Assembly (NCBI RefSeq): GCF_014268585.2
Contig: NZ_CP077092.1
Span: 496,001-560,000 of the forward strand
Source of the DNA: Pseudomonas iranensis
GTDB taxonomy: Bacteria > Pseudomonadota > Gammaproteobacteria > Pseudomonadales > Pseudomonadaceae
Direction of reading: 5' to 3'
DNA length: 64,000 bases
Part shown: piece after piece, positions 44,277-52,271 of the stretch
How the letters are laid out: every line of letters starts with the position of its first letter
Numbering within the stretch: position 1 is the stretch's first letter
The notes under the pieces: model-generated
The model's database searches: none
Told to the model about the DNA's origin: nothing
Seen by the model: the letters and a program-made list of their open reading frames with translations, nothing else
Made by a program: the position numbers and the translations under genes

Positions 44277-45029
44277 TCAATAGATGCTGAACGGGAAGTA
44301 CTTGTCGTTGATTTTCTTGTAGGTACCGTCAGCGACGATTTCCTTCAGCGCGGCGTTCAGGTTGTTGCGCAGTTCGTTGTCACCCTTGCGCACGGCGATG
44401 CCGATCTTGTCGCTTTCCACCACCGGGTCGCCCTTGAACTCGTAGTTCTTGCCGGCGTCGGTTTTCAGCCAGTCATAGTTGGCGTACTTGTCGGCGAGGA
44501 TCGCGTCGACGCGACCGGAAGTCAGGTCGAGGTAGGCGTTTTCCTGAGTATCGTAGAGGCTGACCTTGATGTCGTCGCCGTAGGTGTCTTCCAGCCAGGT
44601 GCCGGCCAGCGTTGCGCGCTGGGTGCCGATGGTCTTGCCTTTGAGCGAGTCCTTGTCGGTCTTGAAGTCGACGTTTTTCGGCGCGATGAACTGCAATTTG
44701 TTCGAGTAGTACGGGTCGGTAAAGTCCACCGCGGCTTTGCGCTCTTCGGTGATCGACAGCGAGGAGATCAGGAAGTCGAACTTCTTCGCGTTCAGCGCCG
44801 GAATGATGCCGTCCCAGTCAGAGGTGACGACGGAGCATTCGGCTTTCATCTTCGCGCACAGGGCGTCGCCGATTTCCTTGTCGAAGCCGACCACCTGGCC
44901 GCTCGCGTCTTTATTGTTGAACGGCGGGTAGGCCGCTTCGATGCCCATCTTCAGGGTTTCAGCCATGGCGCCGGCGCTGAACGCGAGGGTGACGGCGGCG
45001 GCCAGGAAGACCTTTTTGAAATTCTGCAT
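44277..45029 (-). CDS. Periplasmic polar amino acid-binding protein
   Basis: A 250-residue solute-binding protein with signal peptide MQNFKKVFLAAAVTLAFSAGAMA. The mature start ETLKMGIEAAYPPFNNKD and DWDGIIPALNAKKFDFLISSLSITEERK are typical of the HisJ/ArgT/AotJ cluster. The substrate is probably a basic amino acid. A 77-base gap before hisQ may moderate permease levels. Confidence 0.9.
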   Translation of the reverse strand: MQNFKKVFLAAAVTLAFSAGAMAETLKMGIEAAYPPFNNKDASGQVVGFDKEIGDALCAKMKAECSVVTSDWDGIIPALNAKKFDFLISSLSITEERKAAVDFTDPYYSNKLQFIAPKNVDFKTDKDSLKGKTIGTQRATLAGTWLEDTYGDDIKVSLYDTQENAYLDLTSGRVDAILADKYANYDWLKTDAGKNYEFKGDPVVESDKIGIAVRKGDNELRNNLNAALKEIVADGTYKKINDKYFPFSIY

Positions 45030-45042
45030 GCATGTTGCTCCG

Positions 45043-45816
45043 TTAGCGGTTGCTGGACATGAATTGTTTGCAGCGCGCCGAAAGCGGGTTGTCGAACACC
45101 TGCTGTGGCGATCCTTGCTCTTCTATAAGGCCCTGATGAAGGAACACCACTTCGCTGGAGACCTGGCGGGCGAAGCCCATTTCGTGGGTCACGAGCAGCA
45201 TGGTGCGGCCTTCTTCGGCCAATGCGCGGATGACACTAAGTACTTCCTGAACCATTTCCGGGTCAAGGGCGGAGGTGGGTTCGTCGAACAGGATCACCTT
45301 CGGCTGCATCGCCAGCGTGCGGGCGATCGCTGCGCGTTGTTGCTGGCCGCCGGACAATTGCGCTGGGTAGGCGTGGCGCTTGTCAGCGATGCCGACCTTG
45401 GCCAGCAACGCTTCGGCGACTTCGATGGCCTCGGCCTTGCTCTGGCCGAGCACGCGGCGCGGGGCTTCGATGACGTTGTCGAGCACGCTCATGTGCGGCC
45501 ACAGATTAAAGTTTTGAAATACAAAACCAATCTCCGAGCGCAGGCGATTGATCTGTTTGCCGTCGGCGGCGACCAGTTCGCCGTTCTTCGCGGCCTTGAG
45601 CTTGAGTTCTTCACCGGCCACCAGGATCTGGCCCTGGTGCGGGTTTTCCAACAGGTTGATGCAACGCAGGAACGTGGACTTGCCGGAACCGGAAGAGCCG
45701 AGGATCGAGATCACGTCGCCGTCGCGGGCGGTCAGCGAGATGCCTTTGAGCACCTCCAGCTGTCCGTAGCGTTTGTGCAAGTTGCGGATTTCAAGCGCGG
45801 GCGTGGCCTCAGCCAT
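45043..45816 (-). CDS. Polar amino acid ABC transporter ATPase, HisP-like
   Basis: A 257-residue ATPase. Walker A is GSSGSGKST, the signature LSGGQQQR and Walker B VILFDEPTSALD are intact. The HisP-type insertion FVFQNFNLWPHMSVLDNV is present. It is the first gene of the leftward operon, with GAGGAA before the ATG. Confidence 0.92.
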   Translation of the reverse strand: MAEATPALEIRNLHKRYGQLEVLKGISLTARDGDVISILGSSGSGKSTFLRCINLLENPHQGQILVAGEELKLKAAKNGELVAADGKQINRLRSEIGFVFQNFNLWPHMSVLDNVIEAPRRVLGQSKAEAIEVAEALLAKVGIADKRHAYPAQLSGGQQQRAAIARTLAMQPKVILFDEPTSALDPEMVQEVLSVIRALAEEGRTMLLVTHEMGFARQVSSEVVFLHQGLIEEQGSPQQVFDNPLSARCKQFMSSNR

Positions 45817-46248
45817 GTGCGTTCCTCATATATGTTGCGCTCCTGCTGTTGGCGGGCCTTCCTGGCGAGGCGGCCAAGCTAGCATAGCGTTTCAATGGCA
45901 GCCAACAGCGCTACGAGCGGTAAACGGGTGGCATGTGGCGGGTTGTCGCATCGGCGCAGCAGACTGTCGCCCCATCAACAACCGAACGGGTGTTTGATCG
46001 TGCAAACCCGTGGGTGCCGCGTAAAAAAAGGCGCGATGTTGCCAGCTTTGGCGGGGTGTTGGAAGCGCTATCCGGCCGAACGTTCCTTATTCGCCCTTTT
46101 TCTGTGCGCCGCACACTTTTTCTGTGTGTTTCTGGTGCGCGGATTCGTCTTGAAAGTGAGTCGCCGGGTAACGTTCTGGCGAATAGCCATTAAACTCAAT
46201 GACTTGCATCGGATGCCGGAGCCCCGGCACTCAAGGACTCGAAACATT

Positions 46249-46265
46249 TTGGCGCAAATATTGCG
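46249..46265 (+). promoter_or_regulatory. Sigma-54 promoter of gabP
   Basis: TTGGCGCAAATATTGCG matches the -24/-12 consensus, with GG and GC twelve bases apart. The predicted start is near 46276, so the leader is about 83 bases to the ATG, or about 11 to an alternative TTG. This predicts control by an NtrC/CbrB-type activator. Confidence 0.65.
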
Positions 46266-46358
46266 TGCAGAATAAGGAACAGGCCGTTGGATTCTTTTTA
46301 CGAGAAAGAATTTTCAGACGCGCCGGACGCACTCGCTTTCCTTGCAAAGGTAGTCTCT

Positions 46359-47750
46359 ATGAGCAGTACCCCAAGCTCCACTGGCCTCGAACAGGGGCTC
46401 AAACCGCGTCATGTGACCATGTTGTCGATCGCCGGTGTGATCGGCGCCGGTCTGTTCGTCGGTTCCGGCCACGCCATCGCTGCCGCCGGCCCGGCCGTGC
46501 TGCTGGCCTACGCCGCTGCCGGCACTCTGGTGGTGCTGGTGATGCGCATGCTCGGCGAAATGGCCGTCGCATCGCCGGACACCGGTTCGTTCTCGACTTA
46601 CGCTGACCGCGCGATCGGTCACTGGGCCGGTTTCACCATCGGCTGGTTGTACTGGTGGTTCTGGGTGCTGGTGATTCCGCTGGAAGCCAACGCCGCGGCA
46701 ACCATCCTGCACGCGTGGTTCCCGGGGGTGGATATCTGGGCTTTCGCGCTGGTCATCACCATGCTGCTGACCGTGACCAACCTGTTCAGCGTGAAGAATT
46801 ACGGCGAGTTCGAGTTCTGGTTCGCCCTGATCAAGGTGCTGGCGATCATCGGCTTCATCGGCCTCGGTCTGGCGGCGATTTTTGGCTTCCTGCCGACCAG
46901 TCAGGTCAGCGGTGTGTCGCATCTGTTCGACAGCGGCGGCTTCCTGCCCAACGGCATGGGCGCTGTGCTGGGCGCGATCCTGACCACCATGTTCTCGTTC
47001 ATGGGCACCGAGATCGTGACCATCGCGGCGGCGGAATCGAAGGACCCAGGCAAGCAGATCTCCAAGGCGACCAACTCGGTGATCTGGCGGATCGGCCTGT
47101 TCTATCTGGTGTCGATTTTCATCGTGGTGGCGCTGGTGCCGTGGAACGATCCTACCCTGGCCAACCTCGGTTCCTACCAGACCGTACTTGAGCGCATGGG
47201 CATTCCCAATGCCAAGATGATCGTCGACATCGTTGTGCTGGTGGCGGTGACCAGTTGCCTGAACTCGGCGCTGTACACCTCCTCGCGCATGCTGTTCTCC
47301 CTCGGCAAGCGCGGTGACGCCCCGGCCATGTCGACCCGCACCAACAAGAGCGGCACGCCTTACTGGGCGGTGATGCTGTCCACCGGCGCTGCGTTCCTCT
47401 GCACCTTCGCCAACTATGTGGCTCCGGCCGCGGTGTTTGAGTTCCTCCTGGCCAGCTCCGGCGCCATCGCCCTGCTGGTGTACCTGGTGATCGCCTTCTC
47501 GCAACTGCGCATGCGCAAGCAGCGCATGGCGCGCGGCGAGAAGATCGTCTTCAGCATGTGGCTGTTCCCGGGTCTGACCTGGGCGGTGATCATCTTCATT
47601 GTCGCCGCGCTGACCATCATGCTGTTCCAGGAAGCCCACCGCGTGGAAATCCTCGCCACCGGTCTGCTGAGCCTTATGGTGGTAGCGGCTGGTCTGCTGG
47701 TGTCGCGTCGTCGCAAGCTGGAAAAGCGTGGTGCGGTGGTGTTGAACTGA
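46359..47750 (+). CDS. gabP: 4-aminobutyrate permease GabP
   Basis: APC-family transporter of 463 residues with about twelve membrane segments. GLKPRHVTMLSIAGVIGAGLFVGSG and IGWLYWWFWVLVIPLEAN match GabP closely, as does GTEIVTIAAAESKDP. The frame is open upstream to a TTG with AAGGAACAGG before it, which would add 24 residues (DSFYEKEFSDAPDALAFLAK); the ATG with AAGG eight bases upstream fits the usual N-terminus. A sigma-54 promoter lies upstream and a strong terminator downstream. Confidence 0.9.
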   Translation: MSSTPSSTGLEQGLKPRHVTMLSIAGVIGAGLFVGSGHAIAAAGPAVLLAYAAAGTLVVLVMRMLGEMAVASPDTGSFSTYADRAIGHWAGFTIGWLYWWFWVLVIPLEANAAATILHAWFPGVDIWAFALVITMLLTVTNLFSVKNYGEFEFWFALIKVLAIIGFIGLGLAAIFGFLPTSQVSGVSHLFDSGGFLPNGMGAVLGAILTTMFSFMGTEIVTIAAAESKDPGKQISKATNSVIWRIGLFYLVSIFIVVALVPWNDPTLANLGSYQTVLERMGIPNAKMIVDIVVLVAVTSCLNSALYTSSRMLFSLGKRGDAPAMSTRTNKSGTPYWAVMLSTGAAFLCTFANYVAPAAVFEFLLASSGAIALLVYLVIAFSQLRMRKQRMARGEKIVFSMWLFPGLTWAVIIFIVAALTIMLFQEAHRVEILATGLLSLMVVAAGLLVSRRRKLEKRGAVVLN

Positions 47751-47767
47751 GTCGTAACGCGTGATGT

Positions 47768-47815
47768 AAAAACGGCCGCTGTCAGGGATGACTAGCGGCC
47801 GTTTTTGTTTCTGAG
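47768..47815 (+). terminator. gabP terminator, left copy of a duplicated 48-bp sequence
   Basis: Stem AACGGCCGCT/AGCGGCCGTT with loop GTCAGGGATGACT and A/T tails on both sides, then GTTTCTGAG. The whole 48 bases recur, with one extra T, 800 bases to the right, flanking the VapBC module. Confidence 0.92.
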
Positions 47816-47828
47816 CTTTCCAGTCAGG

Positions 47829-48227
47829 TTAAACCCAGTCCTCGATTCGCAAACCGGAAACGCGTTGAAACTCCCGTACGTTGTTCGTCACTACAATGAG
47901 TCCAAGTGAGCGTGCGTGGCCAGCGATCATTTGGTCGTATGGCCCGATCGGCGTTCCAGCCTTCGCGAGTTCAGATCGAACCATCCCGGCCTGTGCGGCT
48001 GCGTCGTTATCGAAAGGCAAGACATCCAGTCGCGCGACAAATCCTTCAACAATTGCCAGATTTTTCTCCGGGGCTGCCGACTTTTCAGCACCGTAAATAA
48101 GCTCCATGAGCGTGATAGCGCTGATGCACAGCTGCCCGGAATGTCGATTGAAGGCTTCCCGGACAATTTGTGGTTTGTTCTTGATGGTGAAGATGCAGAT
48201 ATTTGTATCCAGCATGTACTTGATCAT
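47829..48227 (-). CDS. vapC: VapC-type PIN-domain ribonuclease toxin
   Basis: A 132-residue PIN-domain toxin. The acidic residues sit in YMLDTNIC (Asp7), TLMELIYGAEKS (Glu), GPYDQMIAGHA and VTNNVREF. It should cleave tRNA or rRNA. Its ATG shares one base with the vapB stop. It is inserted between two copies of a terminator and is more AT-rich than its neighbours. Confidence 0.92.
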   Translation of the reverse strand: MIKYMLDTNICIFTIKNKPQIVREAFNRHSGQLCISAITLMELIYGAEKSAAPEKNLAIVEGFVARLDVLPFDNDAAAQAGMVRSELAKAGTPIGPYDQMIAGHARSLGLIVVTNNVREFQRVSGLRIEDWV

Positions 48228-48457
48228 CAGAACGACTCGCGCTCCTGATCAGTGGGTTGCTCACGGTTAGCCATGAAATCAGGGCTGACGCTGTCGCCAT
48301 CAAACCAGCTATCCCAGCTTTCTCCAGCAGGCGTAATGACGCGTGTTCTGCCAATCGCGATGACTTCCACTCGTTTAACGTCGCCGGGCATCGCAACTGC
48401 CTTTGGCAGTCGGACTGCCTGACTTCTGTTGCTCATGAAAATTGTGGTCTGCTCCAT
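48227..48457 (-). CDS. vapB: VapB-type antitoxin
   Basis: A 76-residue antitoxin with an AbrB/SpoVT-like N-terminus: TTIFMSNRSQAVRLPKAVAMP. The C-terminal tail (DSWFDGDSVSPDFM) should bind VapC. It precedes vapC with a one-base overlap and probably represses the pair. Confidence 0.92.
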   Translation of the reverse strand: MEQTTIFMSNRSQAVRLPKAVAMPGDVKRVEVIAIGRTRVITPAGESWDSWFDGDSVSPDFMANREQPTDQERESF

Positions 48458-48567
48458 ATTCGAGCTTCCGGGTCTGATCCTGTGATTAGCTCAGGATAGA
48501 TCGTGCTTGGGATATGTCAATGGGATATACATCGTCACCGGACAAAGAGTAGCTAGGCCATCCAAAC

Positions 48568-48616
48568 AAAAACGGCCGCTGTCAGGGATGACTAGCGGCC
48601 GTTTTTTGTTTCTGAG
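48568..48616 (-). terminator. Right copy of the duplicated terminator
   Basis: Same hairpin as the gabP terminator with one extra T. It now serves the leftward-converging unknown gene that ends at 48623. A- and T-runs on the two sides let it act in both directions. Confidence 0.9.
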
Positions 48617-48622
48617 AAGGGC

Positions 48623-49075
48623 TTATTCGCTCTTGTCTTCCTGGGGCTCTACCGACTTGCCATAAGCATCCAGCGCCACCCCGAAATCCGTAATGAACTG
48701 CGGCTCGCTAAGCCAGGCCTGGGCTTGTTCGATGGTCATGCCGTCGGCCCACATGCGGTAGTCGATCAGCATGTCGGCGGCGAGGTGCGTGGCGGCCATG
48801 CCTTCGTTGTCGGCGTTTTCCATGTCGAGCAGTTCAGGATGGTCGACGATGATGAAGGCCAGTTCGCGCAGCAGGGTCAGCAGCATTTCGTTGCGGCTGA
48901 CGGCTTCGGCGTCGCGCATTTTACTGAACATCGCCAGGGTGTATTCCGGGATCGGCTCGGCGAGGTGGCCGAGGTCTTCGTCCTGATCCAGCGGTTTGCG
49001 CCCGACCATGCGGATCTGCTTGGCTTTGGCCTTGGCGCGTTTGGCGCGTTTCTGTTGCTTGTTCAGGGATGCCAT
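48623..49075 (-). CDS. Unknown protein, paralogue A of a tandem pair
   Basis: A 150-residue protein. The N-terminal 20 residues (MASLNKQQKRAKRAKAKAKQ) are a lysine/arginine/alanine helix, shared with the next gene. The rest is acidic and helical, with YTLAMFSKMRDAEAVSRNEM. No known domain recognised. The basic head suggests nucleic acid binding. It is seven bases from its paralogue. Confidence 0.65.
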   Translation of the reverse strand: MASLNKQQKRAKRAKAKAKQIRMVGRKPLDQDEDLGHLAEPIPEYTLAMFSKMRDAEAVSRNEMLLTLLRELAFIIVDHPELLDMENADNEGMAATHLAADMLIDYRMWADGMTIEQAQAWLSEPQFITDFGVALDAYGKSVEPQEDKSE

Positions 49076-49081
49076 GGGAGC

Positions 49082-49495
49082 TCAGTTCTTCTGTTGGGTT
49101 TGTGCAGCGATCGCGTCGGATGCCGCTACATAGTCAGCCTGGAATGCCGGGGATTCGATCCACGCCAGCGCGCCGGCCTCGTCGGTTTCCTGCGACCACT
49201 GGCGATACTCGATCAGCGCGGCGAGGATGAAATCCATCGCGCCTTCTTCACCTTCCTGCTCATAGACCAGTTCCAGCAGCGGATCTTCAAGGAACGCGGT
49301 GCACATGGCCTGTTGGCTGATCTTCTCGGCGTCGATCATTTTCTTGAACAGCTCGGTCAGGTCCACCGATTCGAAATCGATGCGGTCGTCGTTCGGGTCC
49401 AGCTCGACCGGCGCTTCGGCACGCTTGGTGCGGTTCTGCTTGGCCTTGGCTTTGGCCCGGGTGGCGCGTTTTTGCTGCTTGTTGGCGGAGGCCAT
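49082..49495 (-). CDS. Unknown protein, paralogue B of a tandem pair
   Basis: A 137-residue protein whose start MASANKQQKRATRAKAKAK matches that of paralogue A. Both then have an acidic linker, a 'KMxDAExxSxxxM' region, a helix near YRxWSQE/YRMWADG and a C-terminal helix. The ATG was chosen at this shared N-terminus; the frame is open upstream. They probably arose by tandem duplication. Function unknown. Confidence 0.65.
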   Translation of the reverse strand: MASANKQQKRATRAKAKAKQNRTKRAEAPVELDPNDDRIDFESVDLTELFKKMIDAEKISQQAMCTAFLEDPLLELVYEQEGEEGAMDFILAALIEYRQWSQETDEAGALAWIESPAFQADYVAASDAIAAQTQQKN

Positions 49496-49524
49496 GATGT
49501 GTTCCGTCGTGCGTTGAGAGGGGC

Positions 49525-50499
49525 TCAGCTGCGTGGCACTTGTCGGCCGGGTGTATCGGCGGCCAGTGCGCCGGTCTGCAGCCAGGTCAGAGCAATGGGC
49601 CATAGTGTGGCTTGGTATGCGCTGCGAAAAAAGCCGAAATGTCCGACTTGTCGTTCGCCGATGTCCTGCGGCGCAATGCGCAGATGGGTTTTTGCCGCGT
49701 TGCTGAAGTAGCCGAGCAGGCGTTCGATCGCCGGGATCGTTCCGTAAGGATCATCGCTGAGGCTGATGGCGAGGGTCTGCGCGCGGACGCCATCGAAGGG
49801 CAGGGCGCCCGCCTTTTTCATCAGTGCGCGACCGCTTGGGCGTTGCTCGTAACGTGCGGTGGGCGTGCTCCAGTCGCGGACTACGGCGGTTGGCGTGTCC
49901 TCCAGCCAACCTAGCCGTTTGCCGGGGAAATAGCCGCAGAGCAGCGCCATCAAAGGCATGACCACATGCCACTTGCCGAACATCCGCCAGCGCTGTTCAG
50001 GGGCGTAATCGCGCCAGTAAGCGAACTGCGCCCCGACGGTAACCAGCCGTCGGATGACCGTGCCCGACGCTGCCAGGCCTGCCGCGCAGCCGCCGAAACT
50101 GTGGGCGACCACATCGATTGGCTGACCGGGAAACTCCCGCTGCGCGCGTTTGAGCATCGCTTCGAAATCCAGAGCGCCCCAGTCAGTCCACGAAGCGCGC
50201 AGCCCTTTGATCGATTCACTGCGTGATTCGCCAATGCCCCGGTAATCGTAGGTCATCACATCGCAGCCATGGCTGAACAGGTAGGCCGCGAACCGTGAAT
50301 AGTGCCGACAGCGCACCGAGGTGGCGGCGCTGATGATGACCACCGGGCGCTGTGGAGCGGGCGAACTGTGGCGCCAGGTGAAGCCGCCGAGTGCGTAGCC
50401 GTCGGCTGCGGTTTCCTTGAAGGGCGTAGCTTTAGTTACAGTCAAAGCTGCTTGGCTCAACTCTGGGTCGCCCACATCGGATGTCTGCTGACAGCTCAT
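49525..50499 (-). CDS. Alpha/beta hydrolase
   Basis: A 324-residue soluble hydrolase. The nucleophile is in VVAHSFGGCAAG (GxSxG-like), MTYDYRGIGESR is the typical loop after strand 4, and the His is probably in GERQVGHFGFF near the C-terminus. Annotated relatives are called esterases or alpha/beta fold hydrolases; the substrate is unknown. It precedes the paralogue pair on the same strand. Confidence 0.8.
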   Translation of the reverse strand: MSCQQTSDVGDPELSQAALTVTKATPFKETAADGYALGGFTWRHSSPAPQRPVVIISAATSVRCRHYSRFAAYLFSHGCDVMTYDYRGIGESRSESIKGLRASWTDWGALDFEAMLKRAQREFPGQPIDVVAHSFGGCAAGLAASGTVIRRLVTVGAQFAYWRDYAPEQRWRMFGKWHVVMPLMALLCGYFPGKRLGWLEDTPTAVVRDWSTPTARYEQRPSGRALMKKAGALPFDGVRAQTLAISLSDDPYGTIPAIERLLGYFSNAAKTHLRIAPQDIGERQVGHFGFFRSAYQATLWPIALTWLQTGALAADTPGRQVPRS

Positions 50500-50566
50500 G
50501 GTGCTTGACCTCGGCGGTTAGGTGCCAACCATAGTCGCCGCGCTGATCAAGAACAATCCGGCCGGT

Positions 50567-51625
50567 TCATTCACTGGATTGAATGAGCATGCGTTCTTCG
50601 ATCAACGCCTGTTCGCGGTTTAGTTCAGCACGTAACTCTTCTTCGCTCGGCAGTATCGTCTTGTAGCTGCTGGCGAACAGTTGCTCATTGCCTTTGAGCA
50701 TGGAATAGCGCGCCACCGAGTCATTGCTTTCCGCGCTCAGAATGATACCGACGGTTGGCTTGTCACCTTCGCTGCGCTTGAGCTCGTCGTACATGCGCAC
50801 ATACATGTCCATCTGCCCGACATCGCGGGCGCTGAGCTTGCCGCGTTTCAGGTCGATGATCACGAAGCACTTGAGCAGGTAGTTGTAGAACACCAGATCG
50901 ATATAGAGGTCGACGCCGTCAGTGCTGATGCGTTGTTGGCGGGCGACAAAGGAAAAGCCTTTGCCAATTTCAAGCAGAAAGCTTTGCAAGTGATCGATGA
51001 GGGCTTGTTCGAGTCCGCTTTCCCTGACTTTGCCTGCCGAGGGCAGGCCGAGGAATTCGAGCATGACCGGATCGCGAATGAATTCCCGCGGATTGCATTT
51101 CATCGCGTCGATGTTGGTCGTGGCTTCCTCGGCCACCTCGGCTTTGTCCTGACTCATCAGCAGGCGCTCGTAGTAGAGCGTCAGGATCTGACGATCAAGG
51201 GCGCGGCTTGACCAGTTGAGGTCGGCGCATTCGTTCATGTACCACAGGCGCGCTTTCTCGTTCTCGACGCGTAGCAGGCGGCGGTAATGGGTCCAGCTCA
51301 ATTCGGAACGCACTGCGTTCCAAATTGGAAAAGACTGATAAAAGCTGCGCATATATCGCAGATTGCGCTCATCAAATCCCTTCCCGAATTTCCCCGTTAG
51401 ATCCTTCGCCAGCAGCGCGAGCAACTGCTGGCCATAACCCGCACGATGAGCGCCTTTCTGTTCGAAATTGACGATATGCCGGCCTATTTGCCAACAAGTC
51501 TGCACCTGGATCGTATCGACCGCGCGTAGCACTTTTTGCCGCGCCTGGCGAATCAGCTCGCCCAGTTCGCCCAGCAGTGAATCGATTTTATGGTCTTGCG
51601 TATCAGCAGGTTTGAGCTGGCTCAT
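50567..51625 (-). CDS. PDDEXK nuclease-like protein, YhcG/DUF1016 family
   Basis: A 352-residue protein. The N-terminal DUF1016 region has GRHIVNFEQKG and FGKGFDERNLRYMRSFYQSFP; the C-terminal PDDEXK domain has GVDLYIDLVFYNYLLKCFVIIDLKRG with the acidic and Lys residues in place. The ATG giving MSQLKPADTQ was chosen because the upstream frame lacks homology-like sequence. YhcG proteins are thought to be mobile nucleases; some accompany restriction genes, but none is seen here. Confidence 0.83.
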   Translation of the reverse strand: MSQLKPADTQDHKIDSLLGELGELIRQARQKVLRAVDTIQVQTCWQIGRHIVNFEQKGAHRAGYGQQLLALLAKDLTGKFGKGFDERNLRYMRSFYQSFPIWNAVRSELSWTHYRRLLRVENEKARLWYMNECADLNWSSRALDRQILTLYYERLLMSQDKAEVAEEATTNIDAMKCNPREFIRDPVMLEFLGLPSAGKVRESGLEQALIDHLQSFLLEIGKGFSFVARQQRISTDGVDLYIDLVFYNYLLKCFVIIDLKRGKLSARDVGQMDMYVRMYDELKRSEGDKPTVGIILSAESNDSVARYSMLKGNEQLFASSYKTILPSEEELRAELNREQALIEERMLIQSSE

Positions 51626-51904
51626 CGGGTCTTCCGCATTCTGGAAACAGAGACGCAAGCATGCCGGGGAAGGCGGCGCAGGTATGTCGGGCGAACCTGC
51701 GAGTTCGGAAGGAAGGACGGGACAGGCGTTGCAGGACATTGCCACCGGAAGGCGCGTAACAGGGTAAATGTCCGTAGTCCATTTCGTACTTTTGCCCAGT
51801 CAATCGCCGCAGAGTTGGCAGCGCTGCGGTGAGCGATCTGGTGTTGCGCTGGAATGAAAGAACAGGCAGGTAAGAGGCTGCTTCAAAAAATCGCCCCAGT
51901 TGCA

Positions 51905-52249
51905 TCATCGCGAGCGCTTGCCCTTCGGCCTCTGCTCACGCACCCGTCCTTTGCGATAAATCCACAGCCCAAACACACCGATGGCCAACATGAACGCGGT
52001 CCAGAAGCTCTGCCAAACGAACTCGAACCAGTATCGCCGAGGTTGCAGTGCCAAGGTGTAGGTGCTGCGCGGTCCATGATTGTTGGTGGTGATGGAACCG
52101 CTGCCCCAGCTTTCGAAGAGCATGTAGATCGAAAGGCATACGGCAAACGCGATCAGCACTCCAGCGAGCACTGTCAGCCAGAATGTCCAGCGGCTCGGGC
52201 GATACGGCGGGGGATGCGGCAAGCGAATACGGGTTCTTTTCTGATTCAT
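51905..52249 (-). CDS. Small two-helix membrane protein of unknown function
   Basis: A 114-residue protein beginning MNQKRTRIRL. Hydrophobic segments lie near residues 21-44 and 83-102, with a polar loop between and a basic C-terminus (RKGRVREQRPKGKRSR). The frame stays open 30 codons upstream, but that stretch overlaps the MocR gene. No family recognised. Confidence 0.55.
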   Translation of the reverse strand: MNQKRTRIRLPHPPPYRPSRWTFWLTVLAGVLIAFAVCLSIYMLFESWGSGSITTNNHGPRSTYTLALQPRRYWFEFVWQSFWTAFMLAIGVFGLWIYRKGRVREQRPKGKRSR

Positions 52250-52271
52250 AAGCAGGGCTCGCGCAAGCCGG

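Noticed and set aside
45998..46020. A GCAA..GTGCC pattern as a leftward sigma-54 promoter for the amino acid ABC operon
   Set aside because: The spacing between the GC and GG pairs does not fit the -12/-24 rule, and it is about 180 bases from the start.
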